DNA of 64,000 nt, from positions 51,986 to 115,985 of the forward strand of contig NZ_QFXK01000032.1 of the NCBI RefSeq assembly GCF_003261635.1, read 5' to 3'. Position numbers and translations under genes: made by a program. Shown one piece after another: positions 34,110 to 42,709 of the stretch (its first letter is position 1; each line of letters starts with the position of its first letter). The DNA is from Kribbella monticola. GTDB taxonomy: Bacteria > Actinomycetota > Actinomycetes > Propionibacteriales > Kribbellaceae. The notes below the pieces were generated by a model that saw only the letters and a list, made by a program, of their open reading frames with translations, was not told the DNA's origin and ran no database searches.

Positions 34110-35381
34110 TCAGGTGGCTGCATCATCCGGGACGCCGACCGCCGGGTGGTCCGGCCAGGCGACCGAGTAACCGCCGAAGCCGCCCTGCTTCAACCGCGCG
34201 TACCGCAGCAGCTCCCGCACGATGCCCGCATTCCCCATCGCCCACCCAGCGACTGGCTCGAGCTCCGGCGGTGACTCCCGGTATTCGTAGTTCGACCACC
34301 GCACCCCGGTCTCGTCGACGACAGCGTGTTTCGCGAGATCGTCGACCAGGACATCCGCGAAACCGAAGTCGTCACCGCGCTCCACGATCCGGTCGCAAGC
34401 GAGCGCGAGGACGCCCGCCGTCCCGCAGCACCGACCGTGGTTGTCCCAGAAACCTGGCCGGATCCGCCGCGGCAATCCGGACTGCGTGACCGTGTTCCAG
34501 CAGCGGTCACCGAGTTCGGTCCACACCGCGTCTCCGGTGACCTGCTGCAGCAACCGGAACACCTGTGCGTCCCCCGCCGGGCCGTTGCACCAGCCGAAGC
34601 TGTATCGCTCGATCAGTTCAGGCCGATGCGGCGGGTCCGAATGCGGTACGAGGAACCCGTCCGGGCCGGCTTCATTGCGATGCACCACATCTGCAGCTCC
34701 GGCGAGCGCAAGCTCGATGAGGTCTTGCCGGTCTGCAGCCTGGCCGATCGCGGCCAGCGCGTAGACGATGCCCAGCGTGCCGTGCGCGACGTGGTGCGAC
34801 CGGGGCGGCGAGGGGCGGACCGGCCAGTTCACGCCACCCGCGGTCCGATCGGCAGTCGTCAGGTACGGCGTGACCGCGGCAACCGCCAACTCCAGATCAC
34901 CGGCAGCCAGCGCGCCGAGTCCGATCCCCGCATTGCCGACCAGGAGCTCGAACATCTCGTTCCACCGCCGACCGTCGAACCGGTCCCTGACTCGGCGAAG
35001 CGCCTCCCCTGCCGCGTCGGGGCGGCCGACGGCGCGCAGTACGGCGGCGACGCCCGCCAGACCGCCGTACAGCGACGAGCCCTCTTCCTGATCGATGCCC
35101 GCGGTCAGCGCATCCGCGCCGGCTTCGACCGCACGGACATAGCGCTCGTCGCCGAAGTGCTCGGCGGATTCGTGCAGCGCGAGCACGATCCCCGCCAGCC
35201 CGTGGTAGAGCGACAGATCATCGCCTGCGGAGCCGTGCTCGATCATCCAGTCAGTCGCACCCCACGCGAGCTCGGCCGCCTCCCGAATCCCGGGGGCGGT
35301 CGCATCCCGAGTCCCGGGGGCGGTCGCCTTCGGAGCGGCGAGGCCCTTCGCCTGCTGGGCTGCGGGGTCTGGCGTTTTCAT
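34110..35381 (-). CDS. Stand-alone LanC-like protein with a CCG zinc motif
   Basis: 423 residues with the repeated GxxG signatures of the LanC alpha/alpha barrel (YHGLAGIVLAL, LYGGLAGVAAVL, VGNAGIGLGAL, HGTLGIVYALAAIG, GWCNGPAGDAQVFRLL, GRCCGTAGVLALA, GWAMGNAGIVRELL). Lanthionine cyclases bind zinc with Cys (WCxG) and a Cys-His pair (CHG). Here the second site is CCG, giving three Cys ligands as in the CCG subgroup of lanthipeptide synthetases. There is no dehydratase or precursor peptide nearby. ATG 6 nt after TACCCT (leaderless). Confidence 0.85.
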   Translation of the reverse strand: MKTPDPAAQQAKGLAAPKATAPGTRDATAPGIREAAELAWGATDWMIEHGSAGDDLSLYHGLAGIVLALHESAEHFGDERYVRAVEAGADALTAGIDQEEGSSLYGGLAGVAAVLRAVGRPDAAGEALRRVRDRFDGRRWNEMFELLVGNAGIGLGALAAGDLELAVAAVTPYLTTADRTAGGVNWPVRPSPPRSHHVAHGTLGIVYALAAIGQAADRQDLIELALAGAADVVHRNEAGPDGFLVPHSDPPHRPELIERYSFGWCNGPAGDAQVFRLLQQVTGDAVWTELGDRCWNTVTQSGLPRRIRPGFWDNHGRCCGTAGVLALACDRIVERGDDFGFADVLVDDLAKHAVVDETGVRWSNYEYRESPPELEPVAGWAMGNAGIVRELLRYARLKQGGFGGYSVAWPDHPAVGVPDDAAT

Positions 35382-35406
35382 GGCGCCAGGGTAGTTACGG
35401 CATCGG

Positions 35407-36087
35407 TCAGGCCTCGAACTTGTAGCCCAGGCCGCGGACCGTGACCAGGTGGGACGGGTTCGACGGGTCCTTCTCCAGCTTGGAGCGGAGTCGCTTGACG
35501 TGGACGTCCAGGGTCTTGGTGTCGCCCACGTAGTCGGCGCCCCAGATGCGGTCGATCAGCTGACCGCGGGTGAGCACCCGGCCCGTGTTGCGCAGCAGCA
35601 TCTCGAGCAGCTCGAACTCCTTCAGCGGCAGCCGGATCTCGCTGCCGCCGACCGTGACGACGTGGCGTTCGACGTCCATCCGGACCGGGCCGGCCTCCAG
35701 CGTGTCCGGCAGCAGCTCTCCCACGTCCTGACCGCGCCGCAGTACTGCGCGGATGCGGGCGAGCAGTTCGCGCGGGCTGTACGGCTTGGTGACGTAGTCG
35801 TCGGCGCCCAGTTCGAGGCCGACCACCTTGTCGACCTCGGTGTCCTTGGCGCTGACGATGATCACCGGGACGTTGCCCCGGCTGCGGAGCGCCCGGCACA
35901 CCTCGGTCCCGGACAGGCCCGGCAACATCAGGTCCAGCAGCACGATGTCCGCGCCGGCCCGGTCGTACTCGTCCAGCGCGTCCGGTCCGGTCTCCGCGAC
36001 AGCGACCTCGAACCCCTCCTTGCGCAGGACGTACGACAAGGCGTCGCTGTAGCTTTCTTCGTCTTCGACGACCAGCACTCGGGTCAC
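35407..36087 (-). CDS. regX3: Response regulator RegX3/PhoP (OmpR family)
   Basis: 226 residues. Receiver domain with acidic pocket (VEDEE), phospho-acceptor Asp in IVLLDLMLPG, and the conserved TKPYSPRELL Lys. C-terminal OmpR winged helix (LPLKEFELLEMLLRNTGRVLTRGQLIDRIWG, VHVKRLRSKLE). It controls the phosphate-starvation regulon in actinobacteria. GTG start overlaps the senX3 stop (GTGA). Confidence 0.96.
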   Translation of the reverse strand: MTRVLVVEDEESYSDALSYVLRKEGFEVAVAETGPDALDEYDRAGADIVLLDLMLPGLSGTEVCRALRSRGNVPVIIVSAKDTEVDKVVGLELGADDYVTKPYSPRELLARIRAVLRRGQDVGELLPDTLEAGPVRMDVERHVVTVGGSEIRLPLKEFELLEMLLRNTGRVLTRGQLIDRIWGADYVGDTKTLDVHVKRLRSKLEKDPSNPSHLVTVRGLGYKFEA

Positions 36088-37304
36088 GAAGCTGCCTCCT
36101 TAGCGGTGTGCTCTGACGGGGTAGGCGCCAGATCGATGGCCGGCTTCTCCTGGCCGGAGCAGTCGGTCGGTTGCCCGGTCGCGGGATCGAGCCGCAGCGG
36201 GAGTCTCACGGTGAAGGTCGAACCCTGGCCCTCGACGCTCCAGACCCGCACGTCGCCGCCGTGGATCGAGGCGATGTGCTTGACGATGGACAGGCCGAGC
36301 CCGGTCCCGCCGGTCTCCCGGCTGCGGGCCCGATCCACGCGGTAGAAACGTTCGAAGATGCGTTCCAGGTCGCTGCTCGGGATGCCCACACCCTGGTCAC
36401 TGACCGTGATCTCGACCAGGTCCCCGATCGGGTGCGCGGCGACCGCGACCCTGGTCCCGTCGGGGCTGTAGTTGACCGCGTTCTCGACCAGGTTGCCGAT
36501 CGCGATCGCGAGCTGGTCCTCGCTGCCCATCACCTCGAGCGCGGGGTCGGTCTTCACCACCAGGTTGATGTCGCGGTCCTCGGCGTCCACCCGGCAGCGG
36601 TCGACGGCCTGCTCGACCACGGCGCTGATGTCGACGGGGCCGGGATTCTCCAGCGGGTCGTCGCCCTGCAGCCGGGACAGCTCGATGATCTCCTTGACCA
36701 GCCGGCTCAGCCGGGACGCCTCGATCCGCATCCGGCCGGAGAACCGCTGAACGGCCTCGGGATCGTCGGATGCCTCGGAGACCGCGTCGGCGAGCAGGAT
36801 CAGCGCGCCGATCGGCGTCTTCAGCTCGTGGCTGACATTGACGGTGAAGTCGCGGCGGATGGCGTCGATGCGGCGTTCCCTGGTCCGGTCCTCGACCAGC
36901 ACCAGCACCAACTGGCTGCCGAGTGGCGCGACCCGGGCACTCACGTACTGCGTGGCGCCGAGCCGGCCCCGGACGATCTCGAGATCGCGCTGCCGGATCT
37001 CGCCGTCCCGCCGGACCGCCCGGACCATGTCCAGCAGATCGTCGGCGACCAGCCGCTCGCCCCGGACGATGCCGAGCACATGGGCGGGCGCACTTGCCTG
37101 GAGAACCTGGTCCTCCGGGCCCATCACGACCGCCGACGAACGCAGTACGGACAAGACGGTGGCGACGCCGGTCGGGACGATCGGGTCCGGGGACACGGGG
37201 ATCTTCTGCTGGGAACGCTCACTGAGCATCAGCGCACCGAGTGAAAGCAGAGCCAGGGCCGCGCCGATGACGCCGCCCAGCACCGCAGCCAGCGTGGGGT
37301 CCAC
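36084..37304 (-). CDS. senX3: Phosphate-sensing histidine kinase SenX3/PhoR
   Basis: About 406 residues. One N-terminal membrane helix (LAAVLGGVIGAALALLSLGALML), a PAS-like region, the H-box VNVSHELKTPIGAL (phosphorylated His), and an HATPase domain with N (GNLVENAVNYS), G1 (DQGVGI) and G2 (GGTGLGLSIVKH). The frame is open to 37352, but the GTG at 37304 lies 7 nt after TAGCAT, supporting a leaderless start. Faces phoU across a PHO-box-like repeat. Confidence 0.94.
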   Translation of the reverse strand: MDPTLAAVLGGVIGAALALLSLGALMLSERSQQKIPVSPDPIVPTGVATVLSVLRSSAVVMGPEDQVLQASAPAHVLGIVRGERLVADDLLDMVRAVRRDGEIRQRDLEIVRGRLGATQYVSARVAPLGSQLVLVLVEDRTRERRIDAIRRDFTVNVSHELKTPIGALILLADAVSEASDDPEAVQRFSGRMRIEASRLSRLVKEIIELSRLQGDDPLENPGPVDISAVVEQAVDRCRVDAEDRDINLVVKTDPALEVMGSEDQLAIAIGNLVENAVNYSPDGTRVAVAAHPIGDLVEITVSDQGVGIPSSDLERIFERFYRVDRARSRETGGTGLGLSIVKHIASIHGGDVRVWSVEGQGSTFTVRLPLRLDPATGQPTDCSGQEKPAIDLAPTPSEHTAKEAAS

Positions 37305-37377
37305 AGTGACGATGCTACGCGGGCAACCAGCAGGGAAAGACCGAATGAGCACCCGATGACCGGAACACGTCCTAACT

Positions 37378-37406
37378 GTTCATCAGGCGTTCACCACTCG
37401 TCGCCG
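37378..37406. promoter_or_regulatory. PHO-box-like direct repeats between senX3 and phoU
   Basis: GTTCATC (37378), GTTCACC (37389) and a weaker GTCGCCG (37400) are spaced exactly 11 nt apart, the form of the actinobacterial PhoP/RegX3 binding site. The location in the divergent senX3-phoU spacer fits autoregulation by phosphate supply. Confidence 0.75.
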
Positions 37407-37503
37407 ACCGGCAACCTCGACGGCATACGGTCCACCGTGGGGCGGTACAGGCTTGTGCCCCGCCTCGGCAGGACCGGACACCACAGATCGGAAGCAGACA
37501 ACG

Positions 37504-38211
37504 ATGCGCGACACCTATCACGAGCAGCTCGACGACATCCTCGCCGAGCTCGAACGGATGACCCGGACGGTGTCGACCGCCGTACGCCGCTCCACCACCG
37601 CCTTGCTCGCGGCCGATATCCGGCAGGCCGAGGAAGTCATTGCCGCCGACATCCAACTGGACGCGGCCGGCGAAGGTGTCGAGGAGAAGGTCTTCGAACT
37701 GATGGCCCGGCAGGCTCCGGTCGCCAACGAGCTGCGGATGCTGGTCGCCGCGCTCCGGATGGTCGCCGACCTCGAGCGGATGGGCGATCTGGCCGCGCAC
37801 GTGTCGAAGATCGCCCGGTTGCGCTATCCGGCGCCGGCGATCCCGGCCGAGCTGCACACCGTGATCGAGGAGATGGGTGCGGTCGCGGGCCGGATGGTCG
37901 ACTCCGCCGGTGACGTGATCAAGTCCCGCGACGTCGAGGCCGCCACCGCGCTGGAGTCCGTCGACGACGAGATGGACAAGCTGCGCAGCAACCAGTTCCG
38001 CCTGATGATGGACGACACCTGGCCGCACGGCGTCGAGGTCGCCGTCGACATCGCGCTGCTCGGCCGGTACTACGAGCGCATCGCCGACCACGCCGTCTCG
38101 ATGGCGCGCCGTGTCGTCTACCTGGTCACCGGCGAACTCCCGGTCGCCGTCGGCGGCACCGCAGCCGGCTCGGGCGCCGGCGCCTCCGCCCCATCCCCGA
38201 ACGGCAACTGA
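37504..38211 (+). CDS. phoU: Phosphate signalling accessory protein PhoU
   Basis: 235 residues forming two three-helix bundles. The family's metal-binding E/DxxxD patterns occur in LRMLVAALRMVADLERMGDLAAHVSK and VDIALLGRYYERIADHAVSMARRV. PhoU restrains kinase signalling when phosphate is plentiful. The ATG at 37504 is preferred over an upstream frame extension that would cover the promoter. Followed by a strong hairpin. Confidence 0.95.
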   Translation: MRDTYHEQLDDILAELERMTRTVSTAVRRSTTALLAADIRQAEEVIAADIQLDAAGEGVEEKVFELMARQAPVANELRMLVAALRMVADLERMGDLAAHVSKIARLRYPAPAIPAELHTVIEEMGAVAGRMVDSAGDVIKSRDVEAATALESVDDEMDKLRSNQFRLMMDDTWPHGVEVAVDIALLGRYYERIADHAVSMARRVVYLVTGELPVAVGGTAAGSGAGASAPSPNGN

Positions 38212-38225
38212 GCTCCACCAAAGTG

Positions 38226-38254
38226 GCCCCCAGCAACTAGTGGTTGCTGGGGGC
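38226..38254 (+). terminator. Terminator after phoU
   Basis: A perfect 12-bp stem, GCCCCCAGCAAC (38226-38237) with GTTGCTGGGGGC (38243-38254), 14 bp after the phoU stop. Confidence 0.85.
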
Positions 38255-38271
38255 TACTTGTTTGGCACCAT

Positions 38272-38296
38272 GCCCCACGCAGCTCCTGCGTGGGGC
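38272..38296 (-). terminator. Terminator after gpm
   Basis: A perfect 11-bp stem (38272-38282 with 38286-38296) with a CTC loop, 8 bp beyond the gpm stop on the minus strand. It forms a back-to-back pair with the phoU terminator. Confidence 0.8.
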
Positions 38297-38304
38297 GTAG
38301 TACC

Positions 38305-39051
38305 TCAGCGGCCCTGGTTCTTGACGGCTTCGATGGCGGCGGCTGCTGCGTCGGGGTCGAGGTACTCGCCGCCCTTGGTGACCGGGCGGAAGTCGTCGTC
38401 GAGTTCGTAGTACAGGGGGACTCCGGTCGGGATGTTGAGGCCGACGACGGTTTTCTCGTCGAGGTTGTCGAGGTGCTTGACCAGGGCGCGCAGGGAGTTG
38501 CCGTGGGCGGTGACGAGGACGGTCTTGCCGGCGCGGAGGTCGGGCACGATCGCGTCGTACCAGTAGGGCAGCATCCGCTCGACGACGTCGGCGAGGCATT
38601 CGGTTGCCGGGAGCAACTCGGGCGGCAGACCGGCGTACCGGGGGTCGCCGGCCTGGTCGAACTCCGAGCCGCGCTCGATCGGCGGCGGCGGGGTGTCGTA
38701 GGAGCGGCGGAACAGCATGAACTGCTCCTCGCCGAGCTCCTCCAGCGTCTGCTTCTTGTCCTTGCCCTGCAGGCCGCCGTAGTGCCGCTCGTTCAGCCGC
38801 CAGGAGCGGCGGACGTCGATCCACTGGCGACCGGCCACCTCGAGGGCGATGTTCGCGGTACGGATCGCGCGGCGCAGCACCGAGGTGTGCACGACGTCGG
38901 GCAGCAGGTCGCGGTCGCGGAGCAGCTCACCGCCGCGCTGGGCTTCCTCGATGCCGCCCGCGTTCAGGTCGACGTCGACCCAGCCGGTGAACAGGTTCTT
39001 GGCGTTCCAGTCGCTGGTGCCGTGGCGGAGCAGGATCAGGCGATAGGTCAT
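38305..39051 (-). CDS. gpmA: 2,3-bisphosphoglycerate-dependent phosphoglycerate mutase
   Basis: Glycolytic interconversion of 3- and 2-phosphoglycerate. About 248 residues. The phosphohistidine is in LILLRHGTSDWN and the second His in VLVTAHGNSLRALV; LNERHYGGLQGK is the usual substrate loop. An ATG at 39051 lies 6 nt after TAGGCT, a box that overlaps the stop codon of the preceding gene. This suggests a separate leaderless promoter and is preferred over the GTG at 39057. Confidence 0.95.
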   Translation of the reverse strand: MTYRLILLRHGTSDWNAKNLFTGWVDVDLNAGGIEEAQRGGELLRDRDLLPDVVHTSVLRRAIRTANIALEVAGRQWIDVRRSWRLNERHYGGLQGKDKKQTLEELGEEQFMLFRRSYDTPPPPIERGSEFDQAGDPRYAGLPPELLPATECLADVVERMLPYWYDAIVPDLRAGKTVLVTAHGNSLRALVKHLDNLDEKTVVGLNIPTGVPLYYELDDDFRPVTKGGEYLDPDAAAAAIEAVKNQGR

Positions 39052-39060
39052 GGCCACAGC

Positions 39061-39549
39061 CTAGCGAGGCTCCAGCCAGCCCATGAAAGCGTCCAGATTC
39101 CGGGTCGACTCGCCCCGGGACAGCCGCCACTCGTACTCCTTGCGGATCGACGACGCGAACCCGAGTTCGAGAATCGTGTTGAACGAGGAGTCGGCATATT
39201 CCAGTACTGCGCCGAGCAGGCGATCCACCTCGACCGGCGTGATCGCGTGCAGCGGCACCCGCCCGTCCAGGTGGATGTCGCCGAGGTGGTCCACCGCGAA
39301 GGCGACGCCGTACATCTTCAGGTTCCGCTCCAGCAGCCACCGGTAGACGGCCTCGTGGTTCTCGTCCGGCCGCCGGGCGACGAAGGCGTGCACATGGACC
39401 GCCTGACTACCGACGGTGAGCATCACCGTGGTCTTCAGTTTCCGCTCGCCCGGCAGATCCGCGGCGAACTCGCCCGGCGTCGCCTCGGTGAAGTCCAGGT
39501 CGTTCTCGGTCAGCACCTGCCGGATCACGTCCGCGGCCGACACCCTCAT
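39061..39549 (-). CDS. YbjN-domain protein downstream of mshA
   Basis: 162 residues with the YbjN/type III secretion chaperone-like fold (LKTTVMLTVGSQAVHVHAFVARRPDENHEAVYRWLLERNLKMYGVAFAVD in overview). The ATG overlaps the mshA stop (ATGA), so it is translated from the mshA message. The same mshA-ybjN-gpm order is known from mycobacteria. The biochemical role is unknown. Confidence 0.85.
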   Translation of the reverse strand: MRVSAADVIRQVLTENDLDFTEATPGEFAADLPGERKLKTTVMLTVGSQAVHVHAFVARRPDENHEAVYRWLLERNLKMYGVAFAVDHLGDIHLDGRVPLHAITPVEVDRLLGAVLEYADSSFNTILELGFASSIRKEYEWRLSRGESTRNLDAFMGWLEPR

Positions 39550-40838
39550 CCAGTCACCTCCGCGGCGAGCTCCGCCGCCATCGTCTCCTGGGCCGTCCGG
39601 TACGCCGCCAGGGTCTTCTCCGCGGTCAGTTCCCAGCCGAATCCCCGGGCATGCTTGACCGCCGCCTGGCTCATGCTCTCGCGGGTGGCCGGATCCGTCG
39701 CGATCCGCCGCAGCGCGTCGGCGAAGTCGGCCACGTCGTGCCCGCGCACCAACAACCCCGTGGTGCCATCGCTGACCGCCGTCGTCAACCCGCCGACGGC
39801 CGCCGCGACCACGGGTGTCCCACAGGCCTGTGCTTCCAGGGCCACCAGGCCGAAGGATTCGGAGTACGACGGTACGCAGACCACCGAGGCCGCTCGGTAC
39901 CACTCAGCGAGCCCGGCCCCCGCGATCGGTTTCACGAACCGGGTGACGTCGTCGACCCTCAGCGCGCGGGCGAGTTCCGCGTGCGCCTCAGGGTGCTCCA
40001 TCCCGTTGCCCGATGGGCCGCCGATGATCGCGACGATCAGCCTGTCCCGCAGCGACGGGTCCTGCTCGAGCATCCGGGCCGCTGCCTTGATCAAGATGTC
40101 CGGCGCCTTCAGCGGCTGGATCCGCCCGACGAACGCAAGCAGCAGCGCATCCTCCGGTACGCCGACCGCCCGTCGCGCCGCCACCTGATCGCCTGGCTTG
40201 AAGATCTCCAGATCGACGCCCGGGTTGACTACTCCGACCTTGGCCGGCTGCGCGCCGTACAGGTCGATCAGTTCGCGCGCCTCGTCTTCGGTGTTCGCGA
40301 GCAGCCGGTCGGCCGCCTCGACCACCTGCTCCTCACCGATCAGCCGGGCCGGCGGCTCGGGTACGTCGTCGTCGGCGAGGCTCGCGTTCTTCACCTTCGC
40401 CATCGTGTGCATGGTGTGCACCAGCGGCACGGCCCAGCGGTCGCGGGCGAGCAGGCCGACCTGGCCGGACAGCCAGTAGTGCGAGTGGATCACGTCGTAG
40501 TACCCGGGCTCGCGGATCGCCTCGGCGCGCAGTACGGCGCGAGCGAAAGTGCAGAGCTGGGCCGGAAGCTCGTTCTTGGACAGGCCTTCGTACGGCCCCG
40601 CGGCGACGTTGCGAACAGTCACGCCAGGCATCAGCTCGACCTTCGCCGGCAGCGCGGACGCGGTCGCCCGGGTGAAGACGTCGACCTCGATCCCCAGATC
40701 CGCCAGGCGTTTCGACAACTCCACCACGTACACGTTCATCCCGCCGGCGTCGCCGATCCCGGGCTGGTCCAGTGGCGAGGTGTGCAGGCTGATCATCGCG
40801 ACCCGCCTCGGAGGGCGGTCGGCGGAGGGGAAAGTCAC
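39546..40838 (-). CDS. mshA: D-inositol-3-phosphate glycosyltransferase MshA
   Basis: First committed step of mycothiol synthesis: transfer of GlcNAc from UDP-GlcNAc to inositol 3-phosphate. About 430 residues, GT-B fold, family GT4. Diagnostic blocks: VAMISLHTSPLDQPG, GDAGGMNVYVVELSKRLA, HSHYWLSG, FVGRIQPLKAPDIL, SYSESFGLVALEAQACGTPVVA. The GTG at 40838 lies 6 nt after TACCCT and clear of the upstream regulator gene; a GTG at 40862 would overlap it. Confidence 0.95.
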   Translation of the reverse strand: MTFPSADRPPRRVAMISLHTSPLDQPGIGDAGGMNVYVVELSKRLADLGIEVDVFTRATASALPAKVELMPGVTVRNVAAGPYEGLSKNELPAQLCTFARAVLRAEAIREPGYYDVIHSHYWLSGQVGLLARDRWAVPLVHTMHTMAKVKNASLADDDVPEPPARLIGEEQVVEAADRLLANTEDEARELIDLYGAQPAKVGVVNPGVDLEIFKPGDQVAARRAVGVPEDALLLAFVGRIQPLKAPDILIKAAARMLEQDPSLRDRLIVAIIGGPSGNGMEHPEAHAELARALRVDDVTRFVKPIAGAGLAEWYRAASVVCVPSYSESFGLVALEAQACGTPVVAAAVGGLTTAVSDGTTGLLVRGHDVADFADALRRIATDPATRESMSQAAVKHARGFGWELTAEKTLAAYRTAQETMAAELAAEVTG

Positions 40839-40842
40839 CTCG

Positions 40843-41763
40843 TCAGGGTAACTCCGGGGCACTCTCCGTAGTCCGGGTGTGGAGTGGCGGCTCGACGGTC
40901 GGGGCCGTCCAGCTGGCGAGCAGACGGAGCGCCGACTCGGACTGGGTACCGGGCTCGGCCGAGTAGGTGACGAGCAACTGGTCCGGATCGCCCGGCAGGA
41001 CGAGCGTCTCGTACTGCAAGGTCAGCTCACCGACCATCGGATGGACCATCCGCTTCACGCCGAAGCTCTTGTCCCGTACGTCGTGCCGCGCCCACTGCTT
41101 GCGGAACTCCTCGCTGTGGATCGACAACTCGCCGATCAACTCGGCCAGCTCGGGATCGTCGGGATTGCGCCCGGCGTACAGGCGCAGGTAGTCGACCGTC
41201 TCGGCGGCGATCGCCTCCCATTGCGGATAGAATCCCGCAACGCGGTCTCCATTGATAACTCTGTCGCGGCAGGACTCGTCGAGAAAGACCAGCCTGGGCA
41301 TGTTCCGTTCCTTCGCGGACAGCGCACCGAAGTCGACGATCAGCGCAGCGGCCAACGGGTTCCAGGCCAGCACGTCCATCCGGCGGCCGAGCACGAACGC
41401 CGGTACGCCGTCGAGTGCGTTCAGCAACTGTTGCATCGCGGGCCGGACCCGCTGCGCCGTACGCCGTTGCTTCGGGCGACGAACCGGTTTCGCCAACCGG
41501 GCCAGGTGATCCCGCTCGTCCTCGGTCAGACCGAGCACCTCGGCGACGGCGTCCAGGATCTCCTGCGAGACGTTGTCCGTACGACCTTGTTCGAGGCGGA
41601 CGTAGTAGTCGGCGCTGACCCCGGCAGCCTGGGCGAGCTCCTCGCGCCGCAACCCTGGGACGCGCCGTCGGCCGTTGCCGAACACCTTCAGCCCGAGATC
41701 CTCAGGACGGATCCGGGCCCTTCTGGTCTTCAGGAATTCGGTCAACTCCGCACGGCGATCCAT
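40843..41763 (-). CDS. XRE-family regulator with MmyB-like ligand domain
   Basis: 306 residues. HTH_31-type N-terminus (VPGLRREELAQAAGVSADYYVRLEQGR), then the MmyB-like PAS-fold domain (VPAFVLGRRMDVLAWNPLAAALIVDFG, RLYAGRNPDDPELAELIGELS). Such proteins usually control an adjacent oxidoreductase; here an SDR gene is divergent 151 bp away with palindromes between. The frame extends upstream, but the ATG at 41763 begins the normal N-terminus. Confidence 0.9.
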   Translation of the reverse strand: MDRRAELTEFLKTRRARIRPEDLGLKVFGNGRRRVPGLRREELAQAAGVSADYYVRLEQGRTDNVSQEILDAVAEVLGLTEDERDHLARLAKPVRRPKQRRTAQRVRPAMQQLLNALDGVPAFVLGRRMDVLAWNPLAAALIVDFGALSAKERNMPRLVFLDESCRDRVINGDRVAGFYPQWEAIAAETVDYLRLYAGRNPDDPELAELIGELSIHSEEFRKQWARHDVRDKSFGVKRMVHPMVGELTLQYETLVLPGDPDQLLVTYSAEPGTQSESALRLLASWTAPTVEPPLHTRTTESAPELP

Positions 41764-41799
41764 GGCTTCAAGTATCCCCGGTGACTTCGTGGCAAGGGT

Positions 41800-41820
41800 G
41801 GTTCTGTCAGAACCAGGTTC
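41800..41820. promoter_or_regulatory. Overlapping palindromes, probable operator of the XRE/SDR pair
   Basis: GGTTCTG-T-CAGAACC (41800-41814) is a perfect 7-1-7 palindrome, and GAACC-A-GGTTC (41810-41820) shares its right arm. They sit in the divergent spacer, 37-57 bp upstream of the regulator start and about 95 bp upstream of the SDR start. Confidence 0.6.
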
Positions 41821-41914
41821 AGCAAACCCCAGGGTGAGGAGACGGCTGGGTAACCCTTCGCGGCCGGACGAGGCTGAAGCCATCAACCTTCAGTCGTTGT
41901 CAGAGGAGCAATCG

Positions 41915-42694
41915 ATGACCGTCCTGCAACAGCAGTCCAGCACTCTTCCCCTGACCGGCCGTCATGCAGTGGTGACCGGCGCCGCCAGCGGTATCGGCGC
42001 CGCGATCGCCGAACGGCTCGCGGCCGACGGCGCCTCGGTCGCCCTGCTGTCGCGCCGGACCGACCGGCTCGACGACCTGGGCGCCCGGATCGCGGCGGCC
42101 GGCGGTACGGCGTACAGCGTCGGTGTGGACGTCACCTCACAGGAGTCCGTCGACCGTGGCGTCGAGGTGATCGCCGAACGGCTCGGCCGTGTCGACCTGG
42201 TCGTGAACGCGGCCGGCGTGATGCTCGCGGCACCGATCCAGGAGGTCCGCGCCGACGACTGGTCCCGGATGATCGACACCAACCTGACCGGCGTACTGCG
42301 GCTGATCGGCGCCTTCACCCCCGATCTCATCGCCGCCGCGGCCGACGGCGGAACGGCCGACCTGGTGAACATCTCCTCGATCGGCTCGCACCTGGTCTTC
42401 CCGGGATATGCCGTGTACGGCGCCACGAAGGCGGCAGTGACCCAACTGTCGAACGCGCTGCGGGCGGACCTGTCGCCGCTGGACGTCCGGGTCACCAACA
42501 TCGAGCCCGGCCTGACCGAGTCCGAACTCGGCTCGCACATGCTGGCGGACCAGCAGGAGATGCTGGCCGGGATGATCGACACGATCGGCCCGCTGACCGC
42601 GACCGACATCGCTGACGTGGTCGCCTTCGCCGTCTCCCGCCGCCGCGAACTCAACCTCCGCCACATCATCGCCCTCCCCACCCGCCAGGCCTGA
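41915..42694 (+). CDS. Short-chain dehydrogenase/reductase
   Basis: 259 residues, Rossmann fold. Cofactor loop VVTGAASGIGAAIA, NAAG motif (VNAAGVM), active-site Ser in NISSIGSHL and Tyr-Lys in YAVYGATKAAV. The start ATG (41915) follows AGAGGAG. The divergent MmyB-type regulator probably controls it. Substrate unknown. Confidence 0.92.
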   Translation: MTVLQQQSSTLPLTGRHAVVTGAASGIGAAIAERLAADGASVALLSRRTDRLDDLGARIAAAGGTAYSVGVDVTSQESVDRGVEVIAERLGRVDLVVNAAGVMLAAPIQEVRADDWSRMIDTNLTGVLRLIGAFTPDLIAAAADGGTADLVNISSIGSHLVFPGYAVYGATKAAVTQLSNALRADLSPLDVRVTNIEPGLTESELGSHMLADQQEMLAGMIDTIGPLTATDIADVVAFAVSRRRELNLRHIIALPTRQA

Positions 42695-42709
42695 CCGCCT
42701 TTCTCGGCG

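Noticed and set aside
34110..35381. A lanthipeptide biosynthetic cluster
   Set aside because: Only the LanC-like gene is present; no dehydratase, precursor, protease or exporter lies nearby.
38290..40188. A 632-codon plus-strand frame over gpmA and mshA
   Set aside because: Antisense to three well-conserved core genes; composition is that of a high-GC shadow frame.
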